Of a DNA stretch of 64,000 bases, positions 48,301-55,476 are shown one piece after another. A model generated the notes under the pieces. That model ran no database searches and was not told the DNA's origin. It worked only from the letters and a program-made list of their open reading frames with translations. The position numbers and the translations under genes are program-made. Location: assembly GCA_019843655.1 (NCBI GenBank), contig JACDQD010000003.1, positions 30,430,224 through 30,494,223 of the forward strand, read 5' to 3'. This stretch comes from Lethocerus indicus (taxonomy: Eukaryota > Arthropoda > Insecta > Hemiptera > Belostomatidae). How positions within the stretch are numbered: position 1 is the stretch's first letter; each line of letters begins with the position of its first letter.

Positions 48301-51300
48301 ATGGAAAGGGGCCCTGTCAGTTGTTGTCTGCTTCCGATGTTTCGAAACTCTTAACCTCAGTTTAAGTTCTGGTCGCCATCAGTTTTGTGGTAACGCCATT
48401 GAAACTGTATTATGGTTTTTAATATTAAGCTCCTTTAATCGGTGCAAGTACACGGATCAATAGTCAACACGAAACAATATTTGAAAAGAAAAAGACCACA
48501 ACATAACTGACAATAACCCCCAAGAAGCTAAAGCCAAACAAACGGAAACAGCAAACGTAAACGCGTTGAAAACACATAAACAATCCATATATATAAACCA
48601 ACAGAAGACGTCCTTTACACATTTACCATCGGTATTCTGCTTCGTTCCTGTTTTCCCATAAAATATCAGTGATATAATTAGTGGATTACAAGTATTCTAT
48701 ATACTGTTTTGCTAAAGCATTAAACTGTAATTTGGAAAAAACATTAGATAATCAGCCCCCCCGTGGAGGGGCCGATCGCGGGCTTGATTTCCGGCAATTG
48801 TTGAAGCGATCGCAAATTTTTTTTTGACGTTCTCTCTGATAATGCCCAGCCGAAATAACGTGGAATCAAAGATATTATCGGAACTGGGTACAGACAGTAC
48901 TTATGCTCGGGGTAGTGTTGGCAGGTAGTGCCGCCGCTGAGGGGGGATATTTTTGCATACCACCCGGGGCCAAACAGCCAGCTAGAGCCCGAGCCCGAGC
49001 CCACCGCCAGTCGGGCTACACCATTTAAAATAAACTAAAAAAACTATAGATCTCCCCGCCTAACTCGCACGACCGCTTCCCACCGACTTCCACTACATTA
49101 TTAGCGTCCGAATTGCGTCCAGTCGAAACTAACATCTTAGCCGGCAGACCTGTCTATCTACAATGTTGTCCGGATAAGATATTAGTCGCGAAATTTGTAA
49201 CCGGAACTCGAACCCGGCGGGTTTTAAAACTCTGAGCATCGGAATTCCACTCGGATTACTCCTTTTTCCGAAACCGACCCCTAAGGGCATAAAGCCCAGT
49301 AGTTTGAATATCCTGAAAAACTGCTTCCCGCCCAAAAAGGTAGTCGGGAGGAACTCGGGACGCGATTTAGCGTCCCAGCGATATAGGACACGCGGAAAAT
49401 AGGAACAGTTTCCCTGACTATGATTCTCTGGGGAAGAACCAACGCCAAGAATGAACCCGTGATGAAGGGGAGCAAATTAGCTCAGAATTTAAGGTTAAAA
49501 AACCAATATATTGGCAAATATAGTGGCAAATATTTCACAACTGCCACCCTGAGGAATGAATGAAATATAAACCAGGTATTCCAAACTATCTGATTGTATT
49601 TCTGGCCGAATGCTACTGATGACAGCCAGATGCTGAAGCGATACCATCGATACCAACAGAATCTATAATCGATCCCGTACTTCGCCTTTCGGATCTAGAG
49701 CTCATTCGACCGTTCGCCATTAACAGTAGGCAGAGGTTATACCGGTGTGGAAATAACTCATTCGTGGCGGCTAACCGAATTCACCGACCTCGATGAATTC
49801 AAACAGTCATCAATTAAATTGAAGGGCCCAAGTTGTGTTTCTTCATTGCCTCGTGAATCATCGAAACCCGAGGCCGTTATAAACAAACCGCTGAGCGTGA
49901 CATAAAATAAACATCTTTCCGAGTAAAGGACATCAGATTCAATTTATTACACTCGGTAGAAACATTTTATTTTCATTTTAGCTTGAAATATTTCTTTTCA
50001 CGTTTCGTCCAATATGTGAAGAGTTGGATTTTCCTCCGTGATAGTCACTAATAACAATTTTAGAAACAAACTGCAATTATCAAATTAATCGATAAAACAA
50101 CATCGATAAAAGGAATCTCCCAAAAAAACTTTTACCCTGATAATTACCCTGTTAATGGATATCACTAAGTAAACATTTTTTATTCTTTCCAGGCAAATTT
50201 CCGTAACTATTTAAATGAATTACATAAACAGAACACAGGATAAGTATCGTAATAATACCTGACGTGCGTGACAGATACAATACCCGGGGCCGTACGACCC
50301 AGAATTACAACGGGTGAAAGTAGCTCGACTTATAACTCTCCAGTGAAATGTGATCCCCTGTTGGAATATTCCTTTCACAAAAAAAATAATTAATTAATCA
50401 AGTCTTCAACTGTCAAAGCTGTCTGAAAGTTGTCAGTACTCATTTCTGCAGTGGTTTCTCGAGCTAGGGTGCTTTGCTCGGAAACGAGGAGTTTTAGCGA
50501 TGACTTTCAGGGAGAAACAGGGGAAATGAAGAGACATGTGTTGCTTCAAAAGTAAAGGTTAAATAACCAATCGCCAGGCAGTGTTGGGAGCAAAACCTCC
50601 ACAAATGCCACCCAGAAAGGAGTAGGAATTAAAAGAAAAGGACTCGTTTCTCAAATGATTCAGAAGGCTGGGTCTCGATCGGGACCGGTTTCAAGAGCCG
50701 GAAAAATAATAAAACAATTATTTTTTCTATTCGCAAGAGTTTACGAAGTTCCTCCCGAGTAATCAGTGATAAATTATTACAGTTATATAATCTCAAATAT
50801 GGAACTCTAACGTCTAAACGAGCCGTAAAGGCCGCCGCTACCAAATAATAAATAATAATACGATAAGTATGACATAAATAATTGAAGGTGAGTTCCAAAT
50901 TCAACGGAGATTGGGGACTTTGGTGAATCCTGTAACCCTAAAAACAGTTTCGGTAAATTGCCCTAAAAACAACATTCGTTAAACATCAAGCGGGAAGGTC
51001 CTCCTCACACGTGGTCGTACACTGTCCCGGGTGCTTTAAATTATACAGTGCACCAAGACACCAAGTACCGGGAATGGTGGAGTGACACACTACGTACCCA
51101 CCTACAGAGTTATGCATTACGGTTAATTTAACCAAGCATAACTGAATTTTAAACTTATCCTAAAAAAGTATCAATTTTTTATCGATAATCGAACTCCAAC
51201 AGGTCTCAACCTCGGGAAGAAGCGCGAATTCCTCTCTTCTTTAAAATGAAAGTTTAAAAGTAAAAGAGCGCGATAAATACAATCTTTGTTCATATTATAA

Positions 51301-53041
51301 TCACATTGTAACGATAATAAAATTGATTTTAGTCTAAGATGATTGATCAAAATCCCCGATTTAGAAATATAAACACGTTAGATGTAGTTCTTATGATGTA
51401 AAATTATTCACCAATGTAAAATTATATTTATCAAGAACTGATATTTAATGAATTCTCAGGGTCCACGAAGCGCATTTTCAATCATAATCATAAACTTATT
51501 TTCTGTAAAATACGAATATTTTTGTTAGCACTAGTTAGTATTATTTGTTTTTAGCAAACTGTTTAGCCAGAATCGAAAAACGTTAATCAAAAAAGCATTA
51601 TGTCAGACTGCGGATACCGGCATGAAAAGCGTCAGAAATTCAAACAGTGAATTTTATATAGAAACTTGAATTCGAAATCAATTCGGCAATCATTAATTCT
51701 TCGTAATAACTAGATATAAATTCATAATTCCCGCAAAAGATTTTTTTTTGGTAAATCTGCGGACTTTAATTTCAACAAATTTCAATTGACCAGAACTTTC
51801 TGCAAAATAATCCCCCCTTGCGTCAAATAATTATCTCTCATAGACGGCGCAATAAACGGCTGGAATTTGAAAGTAAATTTCAAAGCGCGATGCTTGACAA
51901 TTTAATGACCAGGTCGGGAATTATTTTCCTCAACGCACGGGTGAAATATTTCAGCGCAATTTCCTCAGTTATAATTTAGATCCACACGCGGCCAATTCGA
52001 ATTTCCCGGCGATGGACCAGCTAGCCGTTTTCCGTTAAATATTTGAATTAATTCCAGGATTTTTTTTCTATCCGAACGTTTGTTCATCATTCTCTAACAA
52101 ACACATGCAGTGGCCGACTCAATGCTGCCACTGTTATCTTTACTGGGCACTATATTGTTACTGTCGGCGGATAAACGCTATAACAGTGCGGGGGGGAGGG
52201 AGGCAGGATATGTTATACCTATCCATACAGAAAAATGACCAAATGGAAATTACAAGCCAATGGAAACAACACAGAAAATTTATTGTAACCTCAAATTGGC
52301 GGAAAATTTCATATATCCCAAAGTATGGTGACACAGGAATTGCGGATATCTAGTTTCCTTCCTCCTGTATGTATAAATATATTATATATTTGGGAGGTCC
52401 TTTTACTTCTGACCCTTGGTTTAAATAAATTAGAATTAATTAAAATGTACTGTTAGGTAACATTCTAGGCCACATTGGAGGCTAATATTTATATTTTTTA
52501 AAATATCTACTTACTTCCTTATTGAATATTTATTATATTTACCCACAATTGAATAAAAATGTAGGTACTTGTACCCGACGATATCCCAAACCCTGGCGTA
52601 CCCTCTAAAACAGGTATATTAAATTAGGTCGATCGGAATATCGGTTTCGTCAACACTATAGCACGGACTGCGTACAACGTATTTCACCCGTGAAACTTGA
52701 TTCAACAGAATTGAATTGTCACAACTCGCGCGCATTTTACGTTTATTTATTTTCCTCCCTAAACACTCCGGGGATTGAATAACGAACGTGGTAACCATGG
52801 TGACACCGGCGGACTGATAATAAGTGGGAAACAACACACTGTAGTAGGGGAGGGCCACCTACTGTTTCTGTTCGGGGGTGAAAGCGTTCCTGTAGAGGGC
52901 ACTGAGGAGTCCGAAACCGACTAGGAAGAGTAGCAGCTCCCTGTAGATGAGCTTGTAGAGGCTGCCTCTCCACATAAAGAGGAGCCTGGTGAACCCTCCG
53001 CTGGTCGAGGAGGCAACCTCGTACTGGTAGCTCACGGTCAT
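15238..53041 (-). CDS. Bestrophin family chloride channel (9 coding exons)
   Basis: Bestrophins form pentameric calcium-activated chloride channels in plasma or intracellular membranes. Coding exons on the minus strand are 53041-52863, 26763-26629, 23178-23012, 20062-19905, 19401-19324, 19057-18905, 17818-17586, 16939-16802 and 15784-15238. All are GT-AG with matching phases, giving 1,788 nt or 595 residues. The bestrophin domain spans about residues 1-370: [12 protein letters not shown] near the N terminus, the neck residues I76, F80 and F84 (numbering as in vertebrate BEST1), [12 protein letters not shown], and the acidic calcium clasp after INPFG (GDDDEDFE, about residues 300-307). Hydrophobic membrane segments are visible in exons 1, 2, 5 and 6. 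The C-terminal tail in exons 8 and 9 is rich in Ser, Glu and Arg and unlike vertebrate tails, as is usual. The first intron is 26.1 kb, the second 3.5 kb, the third 2.9 kb. Which paralogue of the insect Best1-4 set this is cannot be decided here; it resembles Best1/BEST1 most. Confidence 0.96.
16045..16095 (-). repeat. Fragment of the foldback family
   Basis: CCGAAAACCGGTCTAGAAAA followed by AACGAGCGGGGTGAAAC aligns with the arm segment CCGAAACCGGTCTAGCAAAA then CAGCGAGAGGAGACAGAAAC of the element at 53341-53863. It lies in bestrophin intron 8. Confidence 0.45.
16802..16939 (-). CDS. Bestrophin coding exon 8 (tail)
   Basis: This 138-nt exon encodes the tail [20 protein letters not shown] and [17 protein letters not shown]. 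It has low family conservation; it is supported by CA|A phase joining, acceptor TTTTTTCAG and donor GTAAGA. Confidence 0.85.
17586..17818 (-). CDS. Bestrophin coding exon 7 (calcium clasp)
   Basis: This 233-nt exon begins [20 protein letters not shown]. The five acidic residues after NPFG form the calcium-binding clasp in the family. The end, [12 protein letters not shown], matches the conserved FRRASFMGS-like segment that follows the core in BEST1. Confidence 0.97.
17819..18904 (-). other. Bestrophin intron 6 with repeat and small hairpin
   Basis: AT-rich intron holding one copy of a dispersed repeat (18405-18575; partner at 45635-45765) and a pair of 10-bp inverted arms CTACTCGCTG (18048-18057) and CAGCGAGTAG (18110-18119). 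Confidence 0.6.
18405..18575 (+). repeat. Dispersed repeat, copy 1 (partner at 45635-45765)
   Basis: Shares with 45635-45765 the ordered blocks ATATAATAGTAAT, TTTCA(C/T)TGATATTTAT, AGTA(C/T)ATGTAC(A/G)TT, CCTCAAGG, and ACAATTATATTTATG. No coding capacity. Class unknown. Confidence 0.6.
18905..19057 (-). CDS. Bestrophin coding exon 6
   Basis: This 153-nt phase-0 exon encodes [20 protein letters not shown] and [19 protein letters not shown], two membrane-associated helices. Confidence 0.97.
19324..19401 (-). CDS. Bestrophin coding exon 5
   Basis: This 78-nt phase-0 exon encodes [20 protein letters not shown] then PLVYTQ, one of the most conserved bestrophin segments. Acceptor TTGCAG, donor GTTGGT. 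Confidence 0.97.
19905..20062 (-). CDS. Bestrophin coding exon 4
   Basis: This 158-nt exon encodes [30 protein letters not shown] and [13 protein letters not shown], aligning with BEST1 FMTPAEHKQLEKL to RIRDPILLQSLLNE. Confidence 0.96.
20063..23011 (-). other. Bestrophin intron 3
   Basis: AT-rich and CpG-poor up to about 21.9 kb, then CpG-rich. It contains a foldback-family copy at 22629-22915 that ends about 100 bp from exon 3. No other gene is seen. Confidence 0.6.
22629..22915. mobile_element. Diverged foldback element copy in bestrophin intron 3
   Basis: Begins GTGTTTCTGTCTCCTCTCGC with GGTTCGGTCTTTTGCTA and CCGGTTTCGGATGCTCGTCA, then the TTGGATG...GGCATC block. The far end carries the inverted arm GCCGAAACCTGTCTAGCGAA and the outer end CCAACCCCTCGCAGACCTCA. 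Arms are short and diverged compared with 4130-4895. Confidence 0.75.
23012..23178 (-). CDS. Bestrophin coding exon 3
   Basis: This 167-nt exon encodes [36 protein letters not shown] and [13 protein letters not shown], the cytoplasmic helical region of the channel. Acceptor TTAG, donor GTAATC. Confidence 0.97.
23179..26628 (-). other. Bestrophin intron 2
   Basis: CpG-rich intron with no confirmed gene. It contains an orphan start-exon-like segment at 24984-25046, a short GA run near 25946, and a copy of the 190-bp dispersed repeat at 26462-26580 beside exon 2. Confidence 0.5.
26462..26580 (-). repeat. 190-bp dispersed repeat, copy in bestrophin intron 2
   Basis: Read on the minus strand it carries GAACCAATCGCCATTCAGAG then CACAAATACCACC, aligning with copies at 50465-50645 and 31880-32030. 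It is truncated on the exon 2 side. Confidence 0.7.
26629..26763 (-). CDS. Bestrophin coding exon 2 (channel neck)
   Basis: This 135-nt exon encodes [33 protein letters not shown] and PWPDK. It holds the hydrophobic neck residues I76, F80 and F84 that line the closed pore in BEST1. Donor is GTTAGT; a copy of the 190-bp dispersed repeat begins about 50 bp inside the following intron. Confidence 0.97.
27264..27296. repeat. (AT)n microsatellite
   Basis: About 16 AT units in bestrophin intron 1. Confidence 0.95.
28395..28440 (+). repeat. Foldback family end fragment
   Basis: AGCTACTGAAGATGGCGGGC then AGCAGAGACCGGTTTAC preserves the family core in the orientation of the right arm of 53341-53863. 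No partner arm is seen nearby. Confidence 0.6.
29400..29520. promoter_or_regulatory. GC-rich segment with three CRE-type motifs
   Basis: A strongly GC-rich block with GC boxes (GGGCGG type) at 29420-29465 is followed by TGACGTCA at 29475-29482, TGACGTTA at 29487-29494 and TGACGTCA at 29507-29514. This could be an enhancer, an alternative promoter of bestrophin, or part of a repeat, since a related array lies at 42146-42195. Confidence 0.45.
30421..30500 (+). repeat. 190-bp dispersed repeat, partial copy
   Basis: AAGGGTGTTGCGCTCGGAAA, AAGTCTCCCTAACGAAGATT and GGGAGA align with the 5' part of the family (for example 39545-39690). The middle and the A-rich end are missing. Confidence 0.55.
31880..32030 (+). 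repeat. 190-bp dispersed repeat copy
   Basis: Carries CTCGGAAACGAGGAATAGTT, CCAATCGCCAGTCAGT, CTTTCACAAATGCCGCCCAA and an A-rich end at about 32018. It is one of the better-preserved copies. Confidence 0.75.
32522..32720 (-). repeat. 190-bp dispersed repeat copy, reverse orientation
   Basis: On the minus strand it reads GAACCAGTCGCCAGGCAGCA, CTCTTTTCACAAATTCCGCC and ends A-rich. It lies about 490 bp from the oppositely oriented copy at 31880-32030, forming an inverted pair. Confidence 0.75.
37185..37485. mobile_element. Diverged foldback element copy in bestrophin intron 1
   Basis: The left arm has CTTTTGCTAGACCGGTTTCG and ACATCTTCAGTAGCTC. The right arm has CCGAAATCGGTCTGGCGGAA then GACCGAACC in inverted orientation, and TACAGTATTCCATAG at the outer end. 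The element is about 300 bp with shortened arms. Confidence 0.7.
38120..38225 (-). repeat. Single-arm foldback family fragment
   Basis: TCTGTCTTCTCTCGTTGGTT and GGCTGCTCGCCATCTTCAGC match one arm of the family. No inverted partner arm is found within the next kilobase. Confidence 0.65.
39545..39700 (+). repeat. 190-bp dispersed repeat copy
   Basis: GAGGGTGTTTTGCC, GAGGAAGAGTTTCCCTCACT, ATGATTCGGGGAGAG, CCAAGAATGGGCCC and TTAGTTCAGAATTTAAG define the 5' two thirds of the family. The 3' third is lost and the end is A-rich. Confidence 0.75.
41685..41728 (+). repeat. Foldback family core fragment (degenerate)
   Basis: CTATTGACGATGGCGAAAGC followed by CGGTCCGGTTTAAGACC resembles the CTGAAGATGGCGAGCAGCC core and its flank, with several substitutions. 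Confidence 0.35.
42121..42200. promoter_or_regulatory. Second CRE-type motif cluster in bestrophin intron 1
   Basis: TGACGTCA at 42146-42153, a degenerate TGAGATCA at 42158-42165 and CGACGTCA at 42188-42195 lie in a GC-rich block. The first two motifs are spaced 12 bp apart, exactly as at 29475 and 29487, and the linker sequence is also similar. Confidence 0.45.
45635..45765 (+). repeat. Dispersed repeat, copy 2 (partner at 18405-18575)
   Basis: Carries TTTCACTGATATTTATCAGT, CATGTACGTTACCTCAAGGG and ACAATTATATTTATGG in the same order as the copy in intron 6. Confidence 0.6.
47155..47315 (+). repeat. 190-bp dispersed repeat copy
   Basis: CGGGAAGTTTCCCTAACGGC, AAGAATGAGACCGC, AACAAATTAGTTATGAATTT, CAGTATTGAGAGCAGAGCTT and CACAAATAG match the family along its length. 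Confidence 0.75.
49385..49570 (+). repeat. 190-bp dispersed repeat copy
   Basis: AGTTTCCCTGACTATGATTC, CCAAGAATGAACCCGTGATG, GAGCAAATTAGCTCAGAATT and CACAACTGCCACCC align with the other copies. It is nearly full length. Confidence 0.78.
50465..50645 (+). repeat. 190-bp dispersed repeat copy
   Basis: TAGGGTGCTTTGCTCGGAAA, CCAATCGCCAGGCAGT and CACAAATGCCACCCAGAAAG match the family. The A-rich end is at about 50630. Confidence 0.78.
52863..53041 (-). CDS. Bestrophin coding exon 1
   Basis: This 179-nt exon begins [20 protein letters not shown] and ends FTPEQK plus CA, completed to Gln by the first base of exon 2. Donor is GTAGGT. It covers the extreme N terminus, which lies beside the calcium clasp, and the first membrane helix. 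Confidence 0.96.
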
Positions 53042-53290
53042 CTTGGTTCCTGGCTGGCCGACATCTCAGCACGGACTGGCAGTGCGGGCCGCCGGCCATA
53101 ACCCCCACCCCCACCCTGAACATCCCTCCGAGCAGAGCAAATATAGAACCGAGACACCCTCCCTCCCTCCGGACCCGCCTCCACCACCACCACCACCACC
53201 ACCACCACCGCCGCAACCACCAACTCCTCTTCCACCACGTCTGCCGCTGCTCAAATCTCTCCTTGTATGAACAACGGACGCGCCGCCCGA
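53042..53290 (-). promoter_or_regulatory. Bestrophin 5' leader / proximal promoter region
   Basis: GC-rich sequence immediately upstream of the bestrophin ATG. On the minus strand it contains a long GGT run (53178-53222), a GA/GGGA-rich tract and three upstream ATGs (53123, 53099 and 53064). The one at 53064 opens an 8-codon frame whose TGA overlaps the bestrophin ATG as ATGA. No TATA box is obvious. The transcription start is not resolved, so some of this may be promoter rather than leader. Confidence 0.5.
53178..53222. repeat. (CCA)n / (GGT)n trinucleotide repeat
   Basis: Near-perfect CAC/CCA repeats on the plus strand, about 12-14 units, inside the bestrophin 5' region. Confidence 0.93.
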
Positions 53291-53340
53291 CCGAACTTTA
53301 CAGAATTAAATAATTAAAAAACAAAATTAACTGCTTTAAA

Positions 53341-53540
53341 ATACCTGTTTTGTGGTCTGCGAGGGGTTGGAATACCGTAGATTACGTGTGTTTCTGTCTC
53401 CTCTCGCTGGTTCGGTCTTTTGCTAGACCGGTTTCGGCTGCTCGCCATCTTCAGTAGCGGTGTCACTTTTGCACTTTGGATGTTTTTTTGGCATCCTCAC
53501 TGCACTGTCATATCACTTGTACTGTGGTGGTTGTCTGTTC

Positions 53541-53605
<65 letters not shown>

Positions 53606-53863
53606 TTTCTTAACCGGCTTAAGTCTTTGTCGGATAGTCGGTCAAATATATATTTGATCACACAACTGGTCACAACTATTAGGTTCAGATTTCCAAATAG
53701 ACAGTACAAGCAGCGACAGTGACAGTGCAGCGAGGATGCCCAAAATACATCCAAAGTGCCAAAAGTGGCTAACACCGCTACTGAAGATGGCGAGCAGCCG
53801 AAACCGGTCTAGCAAAAGGCCGAACCAGCGAGAGGAGACAGAAACACACGAAATCTATGGTAA
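53341..53863. mobile_element. Foldback element with (TA)n centre, upstream of bestrophin
   Basis: The left arm starts ATACCTGTTTTGTGGTCTGC and includes GTTTCTGTCTCCTCTCGCTG, TTTTGCTAGACCGGTTTCGG and TGGCATCCTCACTGCACTGT. The right arm from about 53705 repeats these blocks inverted, ending in GAGGAGACAGAAACACACGA. The centre holds a TG/(TA)n tract. The arms are close to those of the element at 4130-4895, so both belong to one recently active family. It has no coding capacity. Confidence 0.87.
53540..53602. repeat. (TG)7(TA)25 compound microsatellite
   Basis: Dinucleotide tract in the centre of the foldback element; TG units switch to TA at about 53553. Confidence 0.96.
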
Positions 53864-55420
53864 AATGAACTGAGTAACACAGTGGCACAGGATTTTTCCT
53901 GCCTCGGACCCTGATGATGGAAGTGCCCAATGGCGTTGGCCGGCCGAATTTCCATTCAATCGCAAAATTTCAACTCTTATTTTAAAGAATACTTCAATTC
54001 GTGCAACGTTTTGAGGGGCGAAAGACTTCTTTTCCAATCACCAACTCTGTTGGGATCGCGTAATACTGTGGGAAGGACCTTGGTTATTTAGTATTTTTCG
54101 AAATTCGAACAAATAATACAAGGCGGGTGCACCGGGGTTTACGAGGATGGTTGAAATTTTGAATCTTTTTTCAAGTTTTTTCAAGAAAGATGATGTTTAC
54201 AATTGTTAGTTGTTGTCTCTTGGGTGTTCGATATTATATTTTTAATTAGCAGAGTAACTTTAGCTTGCAAAAAAATATTACTTCATTTTTATTGCAAAGA
54301 GTTCTAGAGTGTTTTCTGATCCGCTCAATATATATAGATTTATATTTATATTTCATTTATCAATATAAATTTGTCATTAACTTTGTAACTATTTAAATCC
54401 ACTGATAATGTTCACAAACACCCACAGAACCCCTCCACAAATTAGATAATTTGTGAAGACACTCTTCACCATATTACCATCATCATAGTCATTATATGAC
54501 AATATAATTCTGACGATTTTGGAAATTTAGATTGTAAAATTTCAAATTTTGTAAATGATGCATAAAGAAATAACAAGTATAATAAGTAACACTTACTTGT
54601 TACAGGAGGCTTGCTATCTTGAGTCTTTGTCCGATCTCCTCTTCTGCCCCTGCGATAATATAGAACTAAATTTTTAATGTAGCGATAAATAATTATTGAA
54701 ATGTTAGTTATCCCTCAATTGGGGGGTGAAATAACGTTAGTTAAATATACACGAATGAAAATGACGCGAGTGAAAATCCGGTACATTTTAACGCTTCTAA
54801 AGAACTGGCGTAAGCGCAGGATTGCCAATCAAAGTTGTTTAACCATTAGTGGTACAATTAGGTCAAATGTATATCTGAATAAAACTAAGTAAATAAATAA
54901 ATACATATTGAATTAATAATAATTTGATAAATATTAGAAAATGTAATACACAAACACGAATTGAAATAATAATAAAAGATGATACGGCTAAAAAAAGTGC
55001 CAATTAAGAAAGTATATATTTATTTCTTCAATTCTAAAGTAAAACATTTTCTTTTGAAAAATCGTAATTATATAATATATTAGCTATTTATATTTTAAAT
55101 ATTTGTCAAGCTTATCTAAAATAGTCTGGCAATAGTTCTGATATGGAGCAACTTTTGAAGTTTCGACTCTCAATTTTCGATAGCGGCAATAAATATCTTC
55201 TAGAAAATATAAACTGGAAAATAAAATAAATTGGAAACGATAGGATTGTTATAAAATGTCTTTATTTCAAAATTGTAATGGCTAAGGCGCCAATTCTTGA
55301 GATTACCTTCCCAAGCACGTGTATAGAATTCAGTCACTCGATCAGGTTATAATCTGTGGGCTCCTGTATTTTACTTGTTTTTTCCTTTTGGTAACGTTTA
55401 GTCTTAAAGTATAAGTGACA
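53864..55420. other. Spacer between divergent bestrophin and NIP7
   Basis: Turns AT-rich beyond about 54.1 kb. It holds one minus-strand exon-like segment at 54597-54649 and presumably the NIP7 promoter just upstream of 55421, which has no obvious TATA box. No other gene is recognised. Confidence 0.45.
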
Positions 55421-55476
55421 ATGAAACGTCTGACGGAAGAAAGGACCAGGCTCGTTTTCGAAAAACTTACCAAATA
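55421..55476 (+). CDS. NIP7: NIP7 coding exon 1
   Basis: This 56-nt exon encodes [18 protein letters not shown] plus TA of a Tyr codon. Donor is GTAAGT. The intron that follows is 76 bp. Confidence 0.95.

Larger units (their letters stand above)
26764..52862 (-). other. Bestrophin intron 1 (26 kb), repeat-rich, no nested gene confirmed
   Basis: This very long first intron is CpG-rich and carries most copies of the repeat families, two CRE-motif clusters (29475-29514 and 42146-42195), a (TA)n tract at 27264-27296 and foldback copies. Many open frames of 60-140 codons are present on both strands, but none has a recognisable domain, matching splice sites or conserved motif. Long open frames are expected where GC content is higher, so none is called as a gene. 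Confidence 0.6.

Noticed and set aside
52743..53216. 157-codon minus-strand frame with a poly-Trp stretch
   Set aside because: It is the shifted frame of the GGT repeat and bestrophin exon 1. The Trp run comes from TGG triplets.
53043..53270. Proline-rich plus-strand frame over the CCA repeat
   Set aside because: Antisense shadow of the bestrophin leader. Poly-Pro comes from the trinucleotide repeat.
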